A stretch of 7,208 nucleotides of DNA from positions 1 through 7,208 of the forward strand of contig JASEJL010000042.1 in NCBI GenBank assembly GCA_030016465.1, in the 5' to 3' direction. The notes beneath the pieces were generated by a model. The model was not told where the DNA came from and did not search any database. It worked only from the letters and a program-made list of their open reading frames with translations. This stretch comes from Patescibacteria group bacterium. GTDB taxonomy: Bacteria > Patescibacteriota > Minisyncoccia > Minisyncoccales > DG-74-1. Each line of letters starts with the position of its first letter. The stretch's first letter is position 1. The position numbers and the translations under genes are program-made. This document shows, one piece after another, positions 1 to 5,842 of this stretch.

Positions 1-1
1 G

Positions 2-247
2 TTTTCCACATCAGTGGTTTTGTTCCTTTTAGCTAATTTTTTGCCAAACTACAGTGCTATAAATAAACAAATAATTTATACAAAAATTATGGTCTTGGCT
101 TTGGTGATGAATATTATATTAAACCTTTTGCTTATTCCTAAATACTCCTATATTGGAGCAAGTGTAGCTGCAGTTATCCCTCAATTTTTACAATCCCTAC
201 TGTTATTTTTATTGGTAAAAAACTTTTATAAAAATGCAATTTATTAA
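2..247 (+). CDS. C-terminal end of a Wzx-like polysaccharide flippase (partial, 5' end outside window)
   Basis: The frame is open from the left edge, so this is the 3' end of a longer gene; a GTG at 14 is internal and not a start. About 81 residues are visible, nearly all hydrophobic, with two to three membrane segments. The stretch KQIIYTKI, then NIILNLLLIPKYSYIGAS, matches the late-helix signature of the MATE/MOP-superfamily polysaccharide flippases (N-x-x-LN-x-x-LIP-x-Y-x-x-GA). Such proteins move undecaprenyl- or dolichyl-linked glycan units across the cytoplasmic membrane. In many 14-helix family members two more helices follow this signature; here the protein stops about 30 residues after it, at KNFYKNAIY, so it is either a 12-helix form or C-terminally shortened. 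Its last 14 bases overlap the following methyltransferase start. Base composition is very AT-rich (68 G/C in the first 240 bases). Family assignment is fairly secure; the substrate is unknown. Confidence 0.8.
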   Translation, partial: FSTSVVLFLLANFLPNYSAINKQIIYTKIMVLALVMNIILNLLLIPKYSYIGASVAAVIPQFLQSLLLFLLVKNFYKNAIY

Positions 248-869
248 GATTCTCAAATCACTTTGTAGACATTTCTTTCCTAGATTATTTGAATATTTAA
301 GAAAAGAACTTTCCGATTGTAATACAGTTTTGGATTTGGGTTGTGGCTATAATTCTCCTATTCAATATTGTAATATTCCTTTTTCAATTGGAGTTGAAAA
401 ATTTGAACCCTATCTCAAAGAAAGCAAAGAGAAAAAAATTCATAATCAATATATAAAAGCTGATATTACAAAAATAGAATTTAAACCAAAATCATTTGAT
501 GCTGTAATAGCCATTGATGTGTTAGAGCATTTATCTAAGGAAGAAGGTTATGAGCTATTAAAAAGAATGGAAAAATGGGCAAGAAAGAAGATTATTATCT
601 TTACACCAAATGGATATGTATATCAAGATGACTATGATAATAATCCTCTTCAAGAACATAAATCCGGGTGGAATGCTGAGGAATTAAAGAAATTAGGATT
701 TAAAATTTTTGGAGTCAATGGTTGGAAAAGACTCAGAGGATACAGGGGAAAAATAAAATATAAACCAATTCTTTTTTGGAGGATAATTTCGGATTTGACT
801 CAAAAGATAACCTATCGTTTTCCAAATTTGGCATTTCAATTATTCGCTATTAAAAATCAAAGAAGATAG
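234..869 (+). CDS. Class I SAM-dependent methyltransferase (methyltransferase 1)
   Basis: A 211-residue protein with a Rossmann-fold methyltransferase core. Motif I is VLDLGCGYN (residues 32-40), the S-adenosylmethionine-binding glycine loop. An acidic residue follows at the end of strand 2 (GVEKFEP, 53-59), then YIKADIT (73-79), the post-II motif AIDVLEHL (93-100) and the strand-5 motif IIFTPNG (121-127). The C-terminal part (HKSGW, then LGFKIFGVNGW) is rich in aromatic and basic residues and probably forms the acceptor side. The ATG at 234 overlaps the flippase stop by 14 bases; no good Shine-Dalgarno is visible, but the N-terminus (FPRLFEYLRKEL before motif I) looks natural for the family. 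In a glycan locus this enzyme probably O-methylates a sugar or acts on a glycan precursor, but the acceptor cannot be read from sequence. Composition is about 28% GC over 301-540, like the flippase and unlike what follows. Confidence 0.85.
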   Translation: MQFIKILKSLCRHFFPRLFEYLRKELSDCNTVLDLGCGYNSPIQYCNIPFSIGVEKFEPYLKESKEKKIHNQYIKADITKIEFKPKSFDAVIAIDVLEHLSKEEGYELLKRMEKWARKKIIIFTPNGYVYQDDYDNNPLQEHKSGWNAEELKKLGFKIFGVNGWKRLRGYRGKIKYKPILFWRIISDLTQKITYRFPNLAFQLFAIKNQRR

Positions 870-883
870 ATGAAGCTATTATT

Positions 884-1411
884 ATGCGTGAATTAATTAA
901 ACAATTTGTCAAAATCATTGCTGAGACTTTACCTATCTCCGAACCTGTTTTTGAGTTTGGGGCTCTTCAGGTGTCAGGCCAGGAAGGTTTTGCAGATCTT
1001 CGCCCTTTTTTCCTAGGTAAGAAATATGTTGGTTGTGATATACGAGAGGGTCCAGGCGTAGACCGAATTTTGAATCTCCATCACATAGAACTTCCTTCAG
1101 AGTCAGTTGGGACAGTTTTAATTCTCGATACACTCGAACATGTAGAATTTCCAAGAAAGGCAATGGAAGAAGTTTACAGAATACTTAAACCAAATGGTTT
1201 TACCGTGATTAGTTCCGTTATGAATTTTCCCATCCACGATTGTCCATCTGATTATTGGCGTTTTACCCCGCAAGCTTTTAAGAGCATTCTAAAGCTTTTT
1301 AATTTTTCATTCGTTGATTTCGCTGGCGATGAACACTTTCCTCACACTGTTGTGGGATTAGGTTTTAAGGGTTTGCCCCCTAAAGATTTTGATAAATTTA
1401 AAAAAGTTTAA
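884..1411 (+). CDS. SAM-dependent methyltransferase (methyltransferase 2), frame broken near its C-terminus
   Basis: The open frame encodes 175 residues. The N-terminal core is a divergent class I methyltransferase: a glycine-poor motif I VFEFGALQ (22-29), an acidic strand-2 position in VGCDIREG (49-56), the post-II block ILDTLEHVEFP (80-90), then VYRILKPNG (97-105), and a YWRFTP motif (124-129) often seen in methyltransferases of surface-glycan clusters. The frame stops with TAA just after an A6 run at 1400-1405. Directly downstream, the +1 frame encodes a convincing further 39 residues ending at 1529, so the ancestral protein was probably about 214 residues. It starts 14 bases after methyltransferase 1 and is likely cotranscribed with it, but is clearly richer in GC (about 41% over 961-1260). 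The ATG at 884 has only a weak purine-rich leader. The acceptor is unknown; whether the shortened protein works is uncertain. Confidence 0.8.
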   Translation: MRELIKQFVKIIAETLPISEPVFEFGALQVSGQEGFADLRPFFLGKKYVGCDIREGPGVDRILNLHHIELPSESVGTVLILDTLEHVEFPRKAMEEVYRILKPNGFTVISSVMNFPIHDCPSDYWRFTPQAFKSILKLFNFSFVDFAGDEHFPHTVVGLGFKGLPPKDFDKFKKV

Positions 1412-1416
1412 ACTTT
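1403..1416. repeat. 14-bp perfect palindrome at the methyltransferase 2 frame break
   Basis: AAAGTTTAAACTTT reads the same on both strands. It begins inside the A6 run and contains the TAA that ends the shortened frame. Too AT-rich for a stable hairpin in RNA; it may be chance or may have favoured replication slippage. Confidence 0.6.
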
Positions 1417-1529
1417 GGAAAAGGGAATGGAGTAATTCTTCAAAGAAGTCGTGGAAAGCATTGGTAAAAATATGCGTTCCTCCGATACTTTTAGATTTAT
1501 ATCGAAAAATTCAAAAAATTCAACTTTAG
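1412..1529 (+). pseudogene. Out-of-frame C-terminal extension of methyltransferase 2
   Basis: Reading codons in the frame of position 1416, this stretch encodes K-L-W-K-R-E-W, then KSWKALVKI, CVPPILLDLYRKI and ends IQKIQL with TAG at 1527-1529. It has no start codon or ribosome site of its own. The pattern of basic and aromatic residues followed by a P-P-I-L-L-D-L-Y-R block looks like a genuine protein end rather than noise. Joining it to the upstream frame needs the loss of one base. If the A6 run at 1400-1405 were A5, the reading would be DKFKKFKLWKREW without a break. The break can be a sequencing or assembly error, a recent mutation, or a slippage-controlled site; the sequence alone cannot decide. 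Confidence 0.7.
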
Positions 1530-1547
1530 GCACAATGTCGTCTAACA

Positions 1548-1587
1548 GAGTGTATCTAGTTTTACTATGTTTTATATAGATACGCTC
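1548..1587. promoter_or_regulatory. Hairpin (11-bp stem) with embedded TATA-like box upstream of the GT2 gene
   Basis: The arms 1548-1558 (GAGTGTATCTA) and 1577-1587 (TAGATACGCTC) pair over 11 positions with one G-U pair and enclose an 18-base loop. No T-run follows, so it is not a standard intrinsic terminator of the methyltransferase genes. The sequence TTTATATA at 1571-1578 lies at the loop/right-arm border, about 60 bases before the GT2 start. It fits an archaeal TATA box or, less well, an AT-rich bacterial -10 region; no clear -35 was seen. The whole 1530-1637 gap holds no other recognisable element. Function is inferred. Confidence 0.35.
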
Positions 1588-1637
1588 GAAAAGTTAAACA
1601 TAATTAACCTCGGAACACCAAGAAAATAAAATAAAAA

Positions 1638-2531
1638 ATGAACTATCCAAAAGTTTCGATAATAATTCTTAATTGGAATGGTTTAGAAAACACTATAGAG
1701 TGCTTAGAATCTTTACAGAAGATCACCTATTCAAACCATGAAGTCATAATCGTTGACAATGGCTCGAAGGGAAATGATGTAAAAATTTTAAAGCAAAAGT
1801 TTGGAGAATATGTTCATGTAATTAAGAATAAAAGAAACCTTGGCTTTGCTGAAGGAAACAACGTTGGTATTAGATATGCAATGAGAAAAGACAGTGGTTA
1901 TATTCTTTTATTAAACAATGATACCATTGTCGATGCAGACTTTCTGACTGAGTTGATAAAGGTTGCAGAGAGTGATCCCAAAATCGGAATTGTTGGGCCA
2001 AAGATCTATTATTACTATGAGCCAGATAAGATTTGGTTCGCTGGAGGAGAAATACATTGGTGGAAAGGAAAAACAAAACACCTACATACCCGCGAGATTG
2101 ACAAAGGGCAAGCGAATAAGATCAGAGAGGTTGATTATATAACAGGGTGTACTCTTCTTGTGAAAGGGAGTGTACTTAAGAAAATTGGATTATTGGATGC
2201 ATCATATTTCTCCTACTTTGAAGAGACGGATTTTTGTGTTCGAGCTAAACAAAAGAATTATACGATTTTATATGTCCCGACTGCAAAAGTGTGGCACAAG
2301 ATTTCTGCTACATCACATTACCAAGATGCATTCTATAATTATTACTTTGCTAGGAACAGAATCATTTTTATGAAAAAGCACGGAAGGTTGCTATATCGAT
2401 TAACATTTTACCCATACCAGGTTTTTGTCAAAAGTCTAGGCGCCTTGCTGATTTTTGGATTGAAACGCAAGAATCCTAGATCAGCATTTGCTTACATAAA
2501 GGGAATTGTTGATGGGCTCAGGTGTAATTGA
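1638..2531 (+). CDS. GT2 family glycosyltransferase, rhamnosyltransferase-like
   Basis: A 297-residue cytoplasmic GT-A fold enzyme. The N-terminus VSIIILNWNG (6-15) starts the nucleotide-binding fold, followed by VIIVDNGSKG (36-45), NLGFAEGNN (67-75) and the metal-binding region LLLNNDT (90-96), in which NND takes the place of the usual D-x-D. Further on come GPKIYY (120-125), DYITGCTLLVKGSVL (166-180) and the catalytic-base block SYFEETDFCVRAK (192-204). This arrangement is typical of the WbbL-like rhamnosyltransferase and related GT2 enzymes that extend lipid-linked glycans. The C-terminal 60 residues are basic and amphipathic (RLLYRLTFYPYQVFVKSLGA), probably peripheral membrane binding rather than full membrane helices. 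The ATG is preceded by an A-rich leader without Shine-Dalgarno, but translation from MNYPKVSI matches the family start. The gene ends 34 bases before the converging GT-C gene. Donor and acceptor sugars cannot be named. Confidence 0.9.
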   Translation: MNYPKVSIIILNWNGLENTIECLESLQKITYSNHEVIIVDNGSKGNDVKILKQKFGEYVHVIKNKRNLGFAEGNNVGIRYAMRKDSGYILLLNNDTIVDADFLTELIKVAESDPKIGIVGPKIYYYYEPDKIWFAGGEIHWWKGKTKHLHTREIDKGQANKIREVDYITGCTLLVKGSVLKKIGLLDASYFSYFEETDFCVRAKQKNYTILYVPTAKVWHKISATSHYQDAFYNYYFARNRIIFMKKHGRLLYRLTFYPYQVFVKSLGALLIFGLKRKNPRSAFAYIKGIVDGLRCN

Positions 2532-2565
2532 TTACATGCAATCCTCATTATCGAAGCTCATCAAC
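2508..2565. terminator. Inverted repeat bracketing the convergent gene junction, possible bidirectional terminator
   Basis: The arms 2508-2517 (GTTGATGGGC) and 2556-2565 (GCTCATCAAC) pair over 10 positions with one G-U pair. The 38-base loop contains a smaller TGTAA/TTACA hairpin (2523-2527 with 2532-2536). The left arm lies in the last codons of the GT2 gene; the right arm touches the stop codon of the GT-C gene on the other strand. Position between two tail-to-tail genes suggests transcription termination, but the loop is long and only a TTTT (2570-2573) follows on the plus side, so the call is tentative. Confidence 0.35.
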
Positions 2566-4434
2566 TCACTTTTCCACCTTGTAAACATATAGAACCTTGT
2601 CAACAACTTGAATGTCTGTTGGAGGAAGCTCGCCAATCGTTCTCTGTATGGGAGCATATCCTTGATGCAAAGGTTTTGGAGGAATTAACTCAGGTCTTGT
2701 GTATCTATCTGCAGCGATTATCCTTCTAAGAATCATTGTTGGCTCTCTAACTGCGGTAATCATTCTTAATTCTTCGTCTGAAAAAAGCCGGAAATTAGGT
2801 AATATCTCGTACTTATTTTCTAAGTTAAGATCACTTTTGCTTGAAATAACGAAAATGTCTGACTCATTCTCCAATTCTTGCAGAACCCTTTCTGTATCTA
2901 AATCCTCATAATTAGAAGAAATTGTTCTATATCCGTAAACAAAGTGTAATGGTTCAGCGATTTCATGATCCTGGAGGGCGACTACTAGAGCTGCATTAGT
3001 GTCACCAATAGCTCTGTGTATTTTGTCAAGCCGCTTTCGCATATACTTTTCTTCAGCGAAAACCAAGAGAGGCGCCCAAGTAGCTAAAAATAGGGTTATT
3101 ACCAAAAAAATGCAACCAATTTTTAATTTACTACTTTTGACACTGTCAATCCCCATAGAAGTCGCTAAGAATAAAAGAGGAATCAGTACTACGTGGTAGT
3201 GTCTCATAAACCAAGGATGTACCCATGAAATTGTGGGATATTTTATCAACAAGAACGCCGGGCTGCTCAATAAGACCAGCTGCAAAAATTTGAAATTGTA
3301 TTTTTTGTATTTCAACCCTATGACTATGAAAGCTAACAAAGGAATTATTAAATATGCATTAAAGCAGTCGAAAACATATCGCAATGTGTAGTTCTCGTAA
3401 GTCGGATAACTTGTCGCTACTCCACTTGAAGACGAGAAGAAGCTCGTTATTAGACTAGATATTTTTATCCACATAGCTCTCAAGTACATCAAACAATATC
3501 GTGATCGAGTCAAATATAGATAAAGACATAAGATAGAAAAATTGAGCATGACGAAGATAGAAGCAAAAATGGCTTTTTCCGAAAACTGTAGGTGGTATTT
3601 TCTATGTTTATTATTCAAAATCCACAAAATCACAGTAACTGTTATAAAAACAATTAAGTACAATAACAGTTCAAACCTCACAACCAAACCCAATGAGAGA
3701 GGAATGAAGCTTGCAATAATATAGTCCCCGTTTTTCCTTTCAATCCCATCTAAAAACAAAAGAAAAGTCAGCCATATTAAAAGAATCATAAGATTTTCAG
3801 ATAGAGTCTCTCTGGCAAACCCGAGAGTGTTGTAGTGTAAAGAAAAAAGCACTGTAAATATTAAACCCACCTTAGGACTACTTAGAATCTTGCCAACAAG
3901 ATACAAAACTAAAAGAGCAAAAAACAATAACAATGAATTTGCCCAAAATAATCCCTCTAGCCCACCAATCTTATAAAAATAGCTTAAAAACACGCTGTAC
4001 CCGGGGAGAAATTGTGCAGTATAGGTGTGGGGTGCCACTTCCATAAAACCAGCGTAAAAGGGATATCCCCTAAATGGAATAAAGATAGACCCCTTCTTTG
4101 CAATATGCATCGCAAAGAAACTATATACCCCACTATCATACCCACCCCATAAAGTTACATGATGGAATATCCCATTCAAAATTGAAAAAAAGAGAGAGAT
4201 TCCCACAGCTATTTTGTCATAGTGTGAGAAAACCAGTTTTTTGGTACTAGCAAGGTATAAAGGAAAACAAAGTGATAGGAATAGACAAGAAATTAGAAGT
4301 AGGCTTACGTATCGATAAACTTCAAGAAAAACAGAAAGCATACCTACACCCACAATGATACTGATCGCTAAAGATGCAAAAACAATAGCTTCTCCAACTG
4401 TATATTGTTTATCGAATGTATTATCTGATTTCAC
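2566..4434 (-). CDS. GT-C type membrane glycosyltransferase, PMT/GT39-like
   Basis: A 622-residue protein with about a dozen hydrophobic segments in residues 15-460, followed by a soluble domain of about 160 residues. The first outer loop carries WGGYDSGVYS (96-105); Asp100 sits where GT-C enzymes of the PMT/GT39/ArnT group hold their catalytic acidic residue. Also typical are the R-x-x-x-SE block (FARETLSENL, 206-215) and the WVHPWFMRHYHVVLIP segment (404-419), like the R-x-x-x-x-x-P motif before a late helix. Such enzymes use polyprenyl-phosphate sugars on the outer membrane face to glycosylate glycans, lipids or proteins. The C-terminal part (461-622; QDHEIAEPLHFVYGYRTIS, then a Pro-rich RPELIPPKPLH) matches no domain I recognise. 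The GTG start has AAGGAGA at 4444-4450, 9 bases upstream, and an in-frame TAG just above it. It lies about 300 bases downstream of GT4-A. The GT-C class is well supported; the exact family and substrate are not. Confidence 0.8.
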   Translation of the reverse strand: MKSDNTFDKQYTVGEAIVFASLAISIIVGVGMLSVFLEVYRYVSLLLISCLFLSLCFPLYLASTKKLVFSHYDKIAVGISLFFSILNGIFHHVTLWGGYDSGVYSFFAMHIAKKGSIFIPFRGYPFYAGFMEVAPHTYTAQFLPGYSVFLSYFYKIGGLEGLFWANSLLLFFALLVLYLVGKILSSPKVGLIFTVLFSLHYNTLGFARETLSENLMILLIWLTFLLFLDGIERKNGDYIIASFIPLSLGLVVRFELLLYLIVFITVTVILWILNNKHRKYHLQFSEKAIFASIFVMLNFSILCLYLYLTRSRYCLMYLRAMWIKISSLITSFFSSSSGVATSYPTYENYTLRYVFDCFNAYLIIPLLAFIVIGLKYKKYNFKFLQLVLLSSPAFLLIKYPTISWVHPWFMRHYHVVLIPLLFLATSMGIDSVKSSKLKIGCIFLVITLFLATWAPLLVFAEEKYMRKRLDKIHRAIGDTNAALVVALQDHEIAEPLHFVYGYRTISSNYEDLDTERVLQELENESDIFVISSKSDLNLENKYEILPNFRLFSDEELRMITAVREPTMILRRIIAADRYTRPELIPPKPLHQGYAPIQRTIGELPPTDIQVVDKVLYVYKVEK

Positions 4435-4562
4435 AAACTATTCTCTCCTTTGCTAATCCAAATGAATCCACAATGACTTTGCCCTCTGTTTTCTCTATTT
4501 TTTATAATATCGATATCTTTTTGAAAGTTGTTCCGTTTTCTTTGCCACTGCTTATAACCCAT
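4431..4562 (-). CDS. Possible 43-codon ORF coupled to the GT-C gene
   Basis: On the minus strand an ATG at 4562 opens 43 codons (starting MGYKQWQRKRNNF, ending WISKGENSL) that stop with TGA at 4431-4433, overlapping the GTG of the GT-C gene as GTGA. The product would be basic and polar with no signal peptide, no membrane segment and no family I recognise. No good Shine-Dalgarno lies before the ATG. The 4-base overlap is the usual geometry of translational coupling, but the ORF is short and may be chance in an otherwise empty gap. Confidence 0.15.
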   Translation of the reverse strand: MGYKQWQRKRNNFQKDIDIIKNRENRGQSHCGFIWISKGENSL

Positions 4563-4735
4563 TATCGGAGGCTTTCCTATAGAAAAGTCTTTTTGCTCTT
4601 ATTTTTGGCATTTCAGAATTGCTCATATTTCTCTTTTATAAGATCGCAGGGGGCACAGGTAACAACAAAACGAATGCCTATCTGAAAAAAGTGTAATATT
4701 TGAACTCTACATTGACTGCGGACCCATTTTTGCTC
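4435..4735. other. About 300-base gap between GT4-A and the GT-C gene
   Basis: No recognisable gene lies here on either strand. On the minus strand the GT4-A frame continues open for 40 codons after its stop (TGA at 4613-4615), and the possible 43-codon ORF occupies the far end. A TTATAAAAG sequence on the minus strand near 4634-4642 is the best AT-rich promoter-like element and could serve the GT-C gene, about 200 bases downstream. The plus strand has an 89-codon open frame (4416-4685) starting inside the GT-C gene; it shows no ribosome site or family resemblance and I do not call it a gene. The gap may be a leftover of a lost gene. Confidence 0.4.
4444..4450 (-). promoter_or_regulatory. Strong Shine-Dalgarno for the GT-C gene
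   Basis: On the minus strand AAGGAGA lies 9 bases before the GTG at 4434. It is the best ribosome-binding sequence in the window and fixes the GTG as the start, since an in-frame stop lies immediately upstream. Confidence 0.75.
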
Positions 4736-5842
4736 TCAGGTAACCAACCTTCCGTATGTGTCGTGATGCAGTTTTGCAATATTATCCCAAGAAAGTTCTT
4801 CTTTTAAAAGCCGTTCATTGCGGCAAAACAACTCCAGCTTTTTCTCATCATTCAGCAAATCTAATATTGCGCCAGCAAGTACCTCACTATTCTTTGGCGG
4901 CACAGTTAGACCTATTCTATATTCCTGAACTACTTTCGCCATACCACCAACATCGGTTGCAATAATTGGTTTTTCATAGGTAATTGCCTCTCGATAGAGC
5001 ACACCGCTTTGCGTGATATGGACGTACGGCAACACCATTAGCTTGGATGCAGAAACTATCGCTGGTATATCTAAGTCTTTAACAAAACCTGTAAAAAAAA
5101 CTTTTCCTTCGAGCTCAAGATCATTAACCATTGACTTTAGCTTCCCAAGGTAATTCGCATGACTTGGCGATGCACCACCAGCTATTACTAGGACTAAACC
5201 TTTTCTTCTTTCTAGCACTTTGGGAAAAGCTGCGATAAGATACTCAAGGCCTTTATTTGGTCTTATGGCACCCAAAAAAGTTATCAAGACGCTGTTTCCC
5301 AAATTATATCTTTCTCTTATTTTCTGTTTTTCCAGTAATGTAACCTCTTTAGCTTGATCCACACCGTGAGGTATAGTCTCTACTTTTTCTGCATCAATTT
5401 TAAATTTGACAAGCAGTTCATTTTTGTGCTCTCTGGTATGAACTAAAATCTTATTTGTCAACCTATAAATTATGGTTTCATATAAATGAAAGAGAAGTTT
5501 TGTGAATATATTTAAATGCTTTTCATAAATACTTGACTTCTCATGAGCAGTAAGAACCAGTTTTGCTTTTACTCGAAACGGTTTCAAGCAGATAAGAAAA
5601 AGCGGGAAAAGGGGACCGCATATAGTAGGAGTATACTGAACGTGTACAATATCAGGACGCTTTCTTAATACTTCATATAAGAACCCAAACCATGCTAACA
5701 AATGTTTCTTTTCCCTGTAAAAAAAAATCCTCCCTAAAATAACCTCGACATCATTTCCCTTGAGGCCATCTATTAATTGTTTGGTATATTTTGAAACTCC
5801 GCAACCCTCCGTGGGGTAACTACTAACCACATAGACTTTCAA
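4736..5842 (-). CDS. GT4 family glycosyltransferase (GT4-A)
   Basis: A 368-residue GT-B fold enzyme. The N-terminal acceptor domain begins MKVYVVSSYP with the glycine turn EGCGVSKYT (12-20), then DIVHVQYTP (64-72), LVLTAHE (95-101) and ILVHTREHKNELL (132-144). The C-terminal donor domain carries VLITFLGAIRPNKGLEYLI (185-203), where Arg194 and Lys197 are the usual phosphate-binding residues, and VFFTGFV (248-254). The donor-binding loop is TQSGVLYREAITYEKP (277-292), with Glu285 as the second glutamate of the E-x7-E motif; the first position is Thr277, a variation also seen in other GT4 members with a QSG loop. GT4 enzymes are retaining transferases using nucleotide sugars. The start is TTG, overlapping the stop of GT4-B as TTGA, with AAGGTGA 6 bases upstream. 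It is therefore translationally coupled to GT4-B. The sugar specificity is unknown. Confidence 0.9.
   Translation of the reverse strand: MKVYVVSSYPTEGCGVSKYTKQLIDGLKGNDVEVILGRIFFYREKKHLLAWFGFLYEVLRKRPDIVHVQYTPTICGPLFPLFLICLKPFRVKAKLVLTAHEKSSIYEKHLNIFTKLLFHLYETIIYRLTNKILVHTREHKNELLVKFKIDAEKVETIPHGVDQAKEVTLLEKQKIRERYNLGNSVLITFLGAIRPNKGLEYLIAAFPKVLERRKGLVLVIAGGASPSHANYLGKLKSMVNDLELEGKVFFTGFVKDLDIPAIVSASKLMVLPYVHITQSGVLYREAITYEKPIIATDVGGMAKVVQEYRIGLTVPPKNSEVLAGAILDLLNDEKKLELFCRNERLLKEELSWDNIAKLHHDTYGRLVT

Noticed and set aside
933..1163. Open frame on the minus strand inside methyltransferase 2
   Set aside because: Lies wholly antisense to a gene with clear methyltransferase motifs; no ribosome site or family resemblance.
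1400..1406. A AAA AAG as a classic -1 ribosomal slippery site
   Set aside because: The meaningful downstream frame is +1, not -1; the -1 frame gives only a short unrelated tail. Loss of one A or transcript slippage explains the pattern better.
1870..2373. Overlapping open frames inside the GT2 gene on both strands
   Set aside because: Shadows of the GT2 coding sequence, without conserved motifs.
4416..4685. 89-codon open frame on the plus strand across the gap and the start of the GT-C gene
   Set aside because: No ribosome site, no recognised family, starts inside the antisense of a well-supported gene, and its composition looks like open AT-rich noise.
4613..4735. Forty open codons in frame after the GT4-A stop, including a CAPC motif
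   Set aside because: GT4-A already has normal length for its family and ends naturally; forty codons without a stop can arise by chance, and no start or family was seen.
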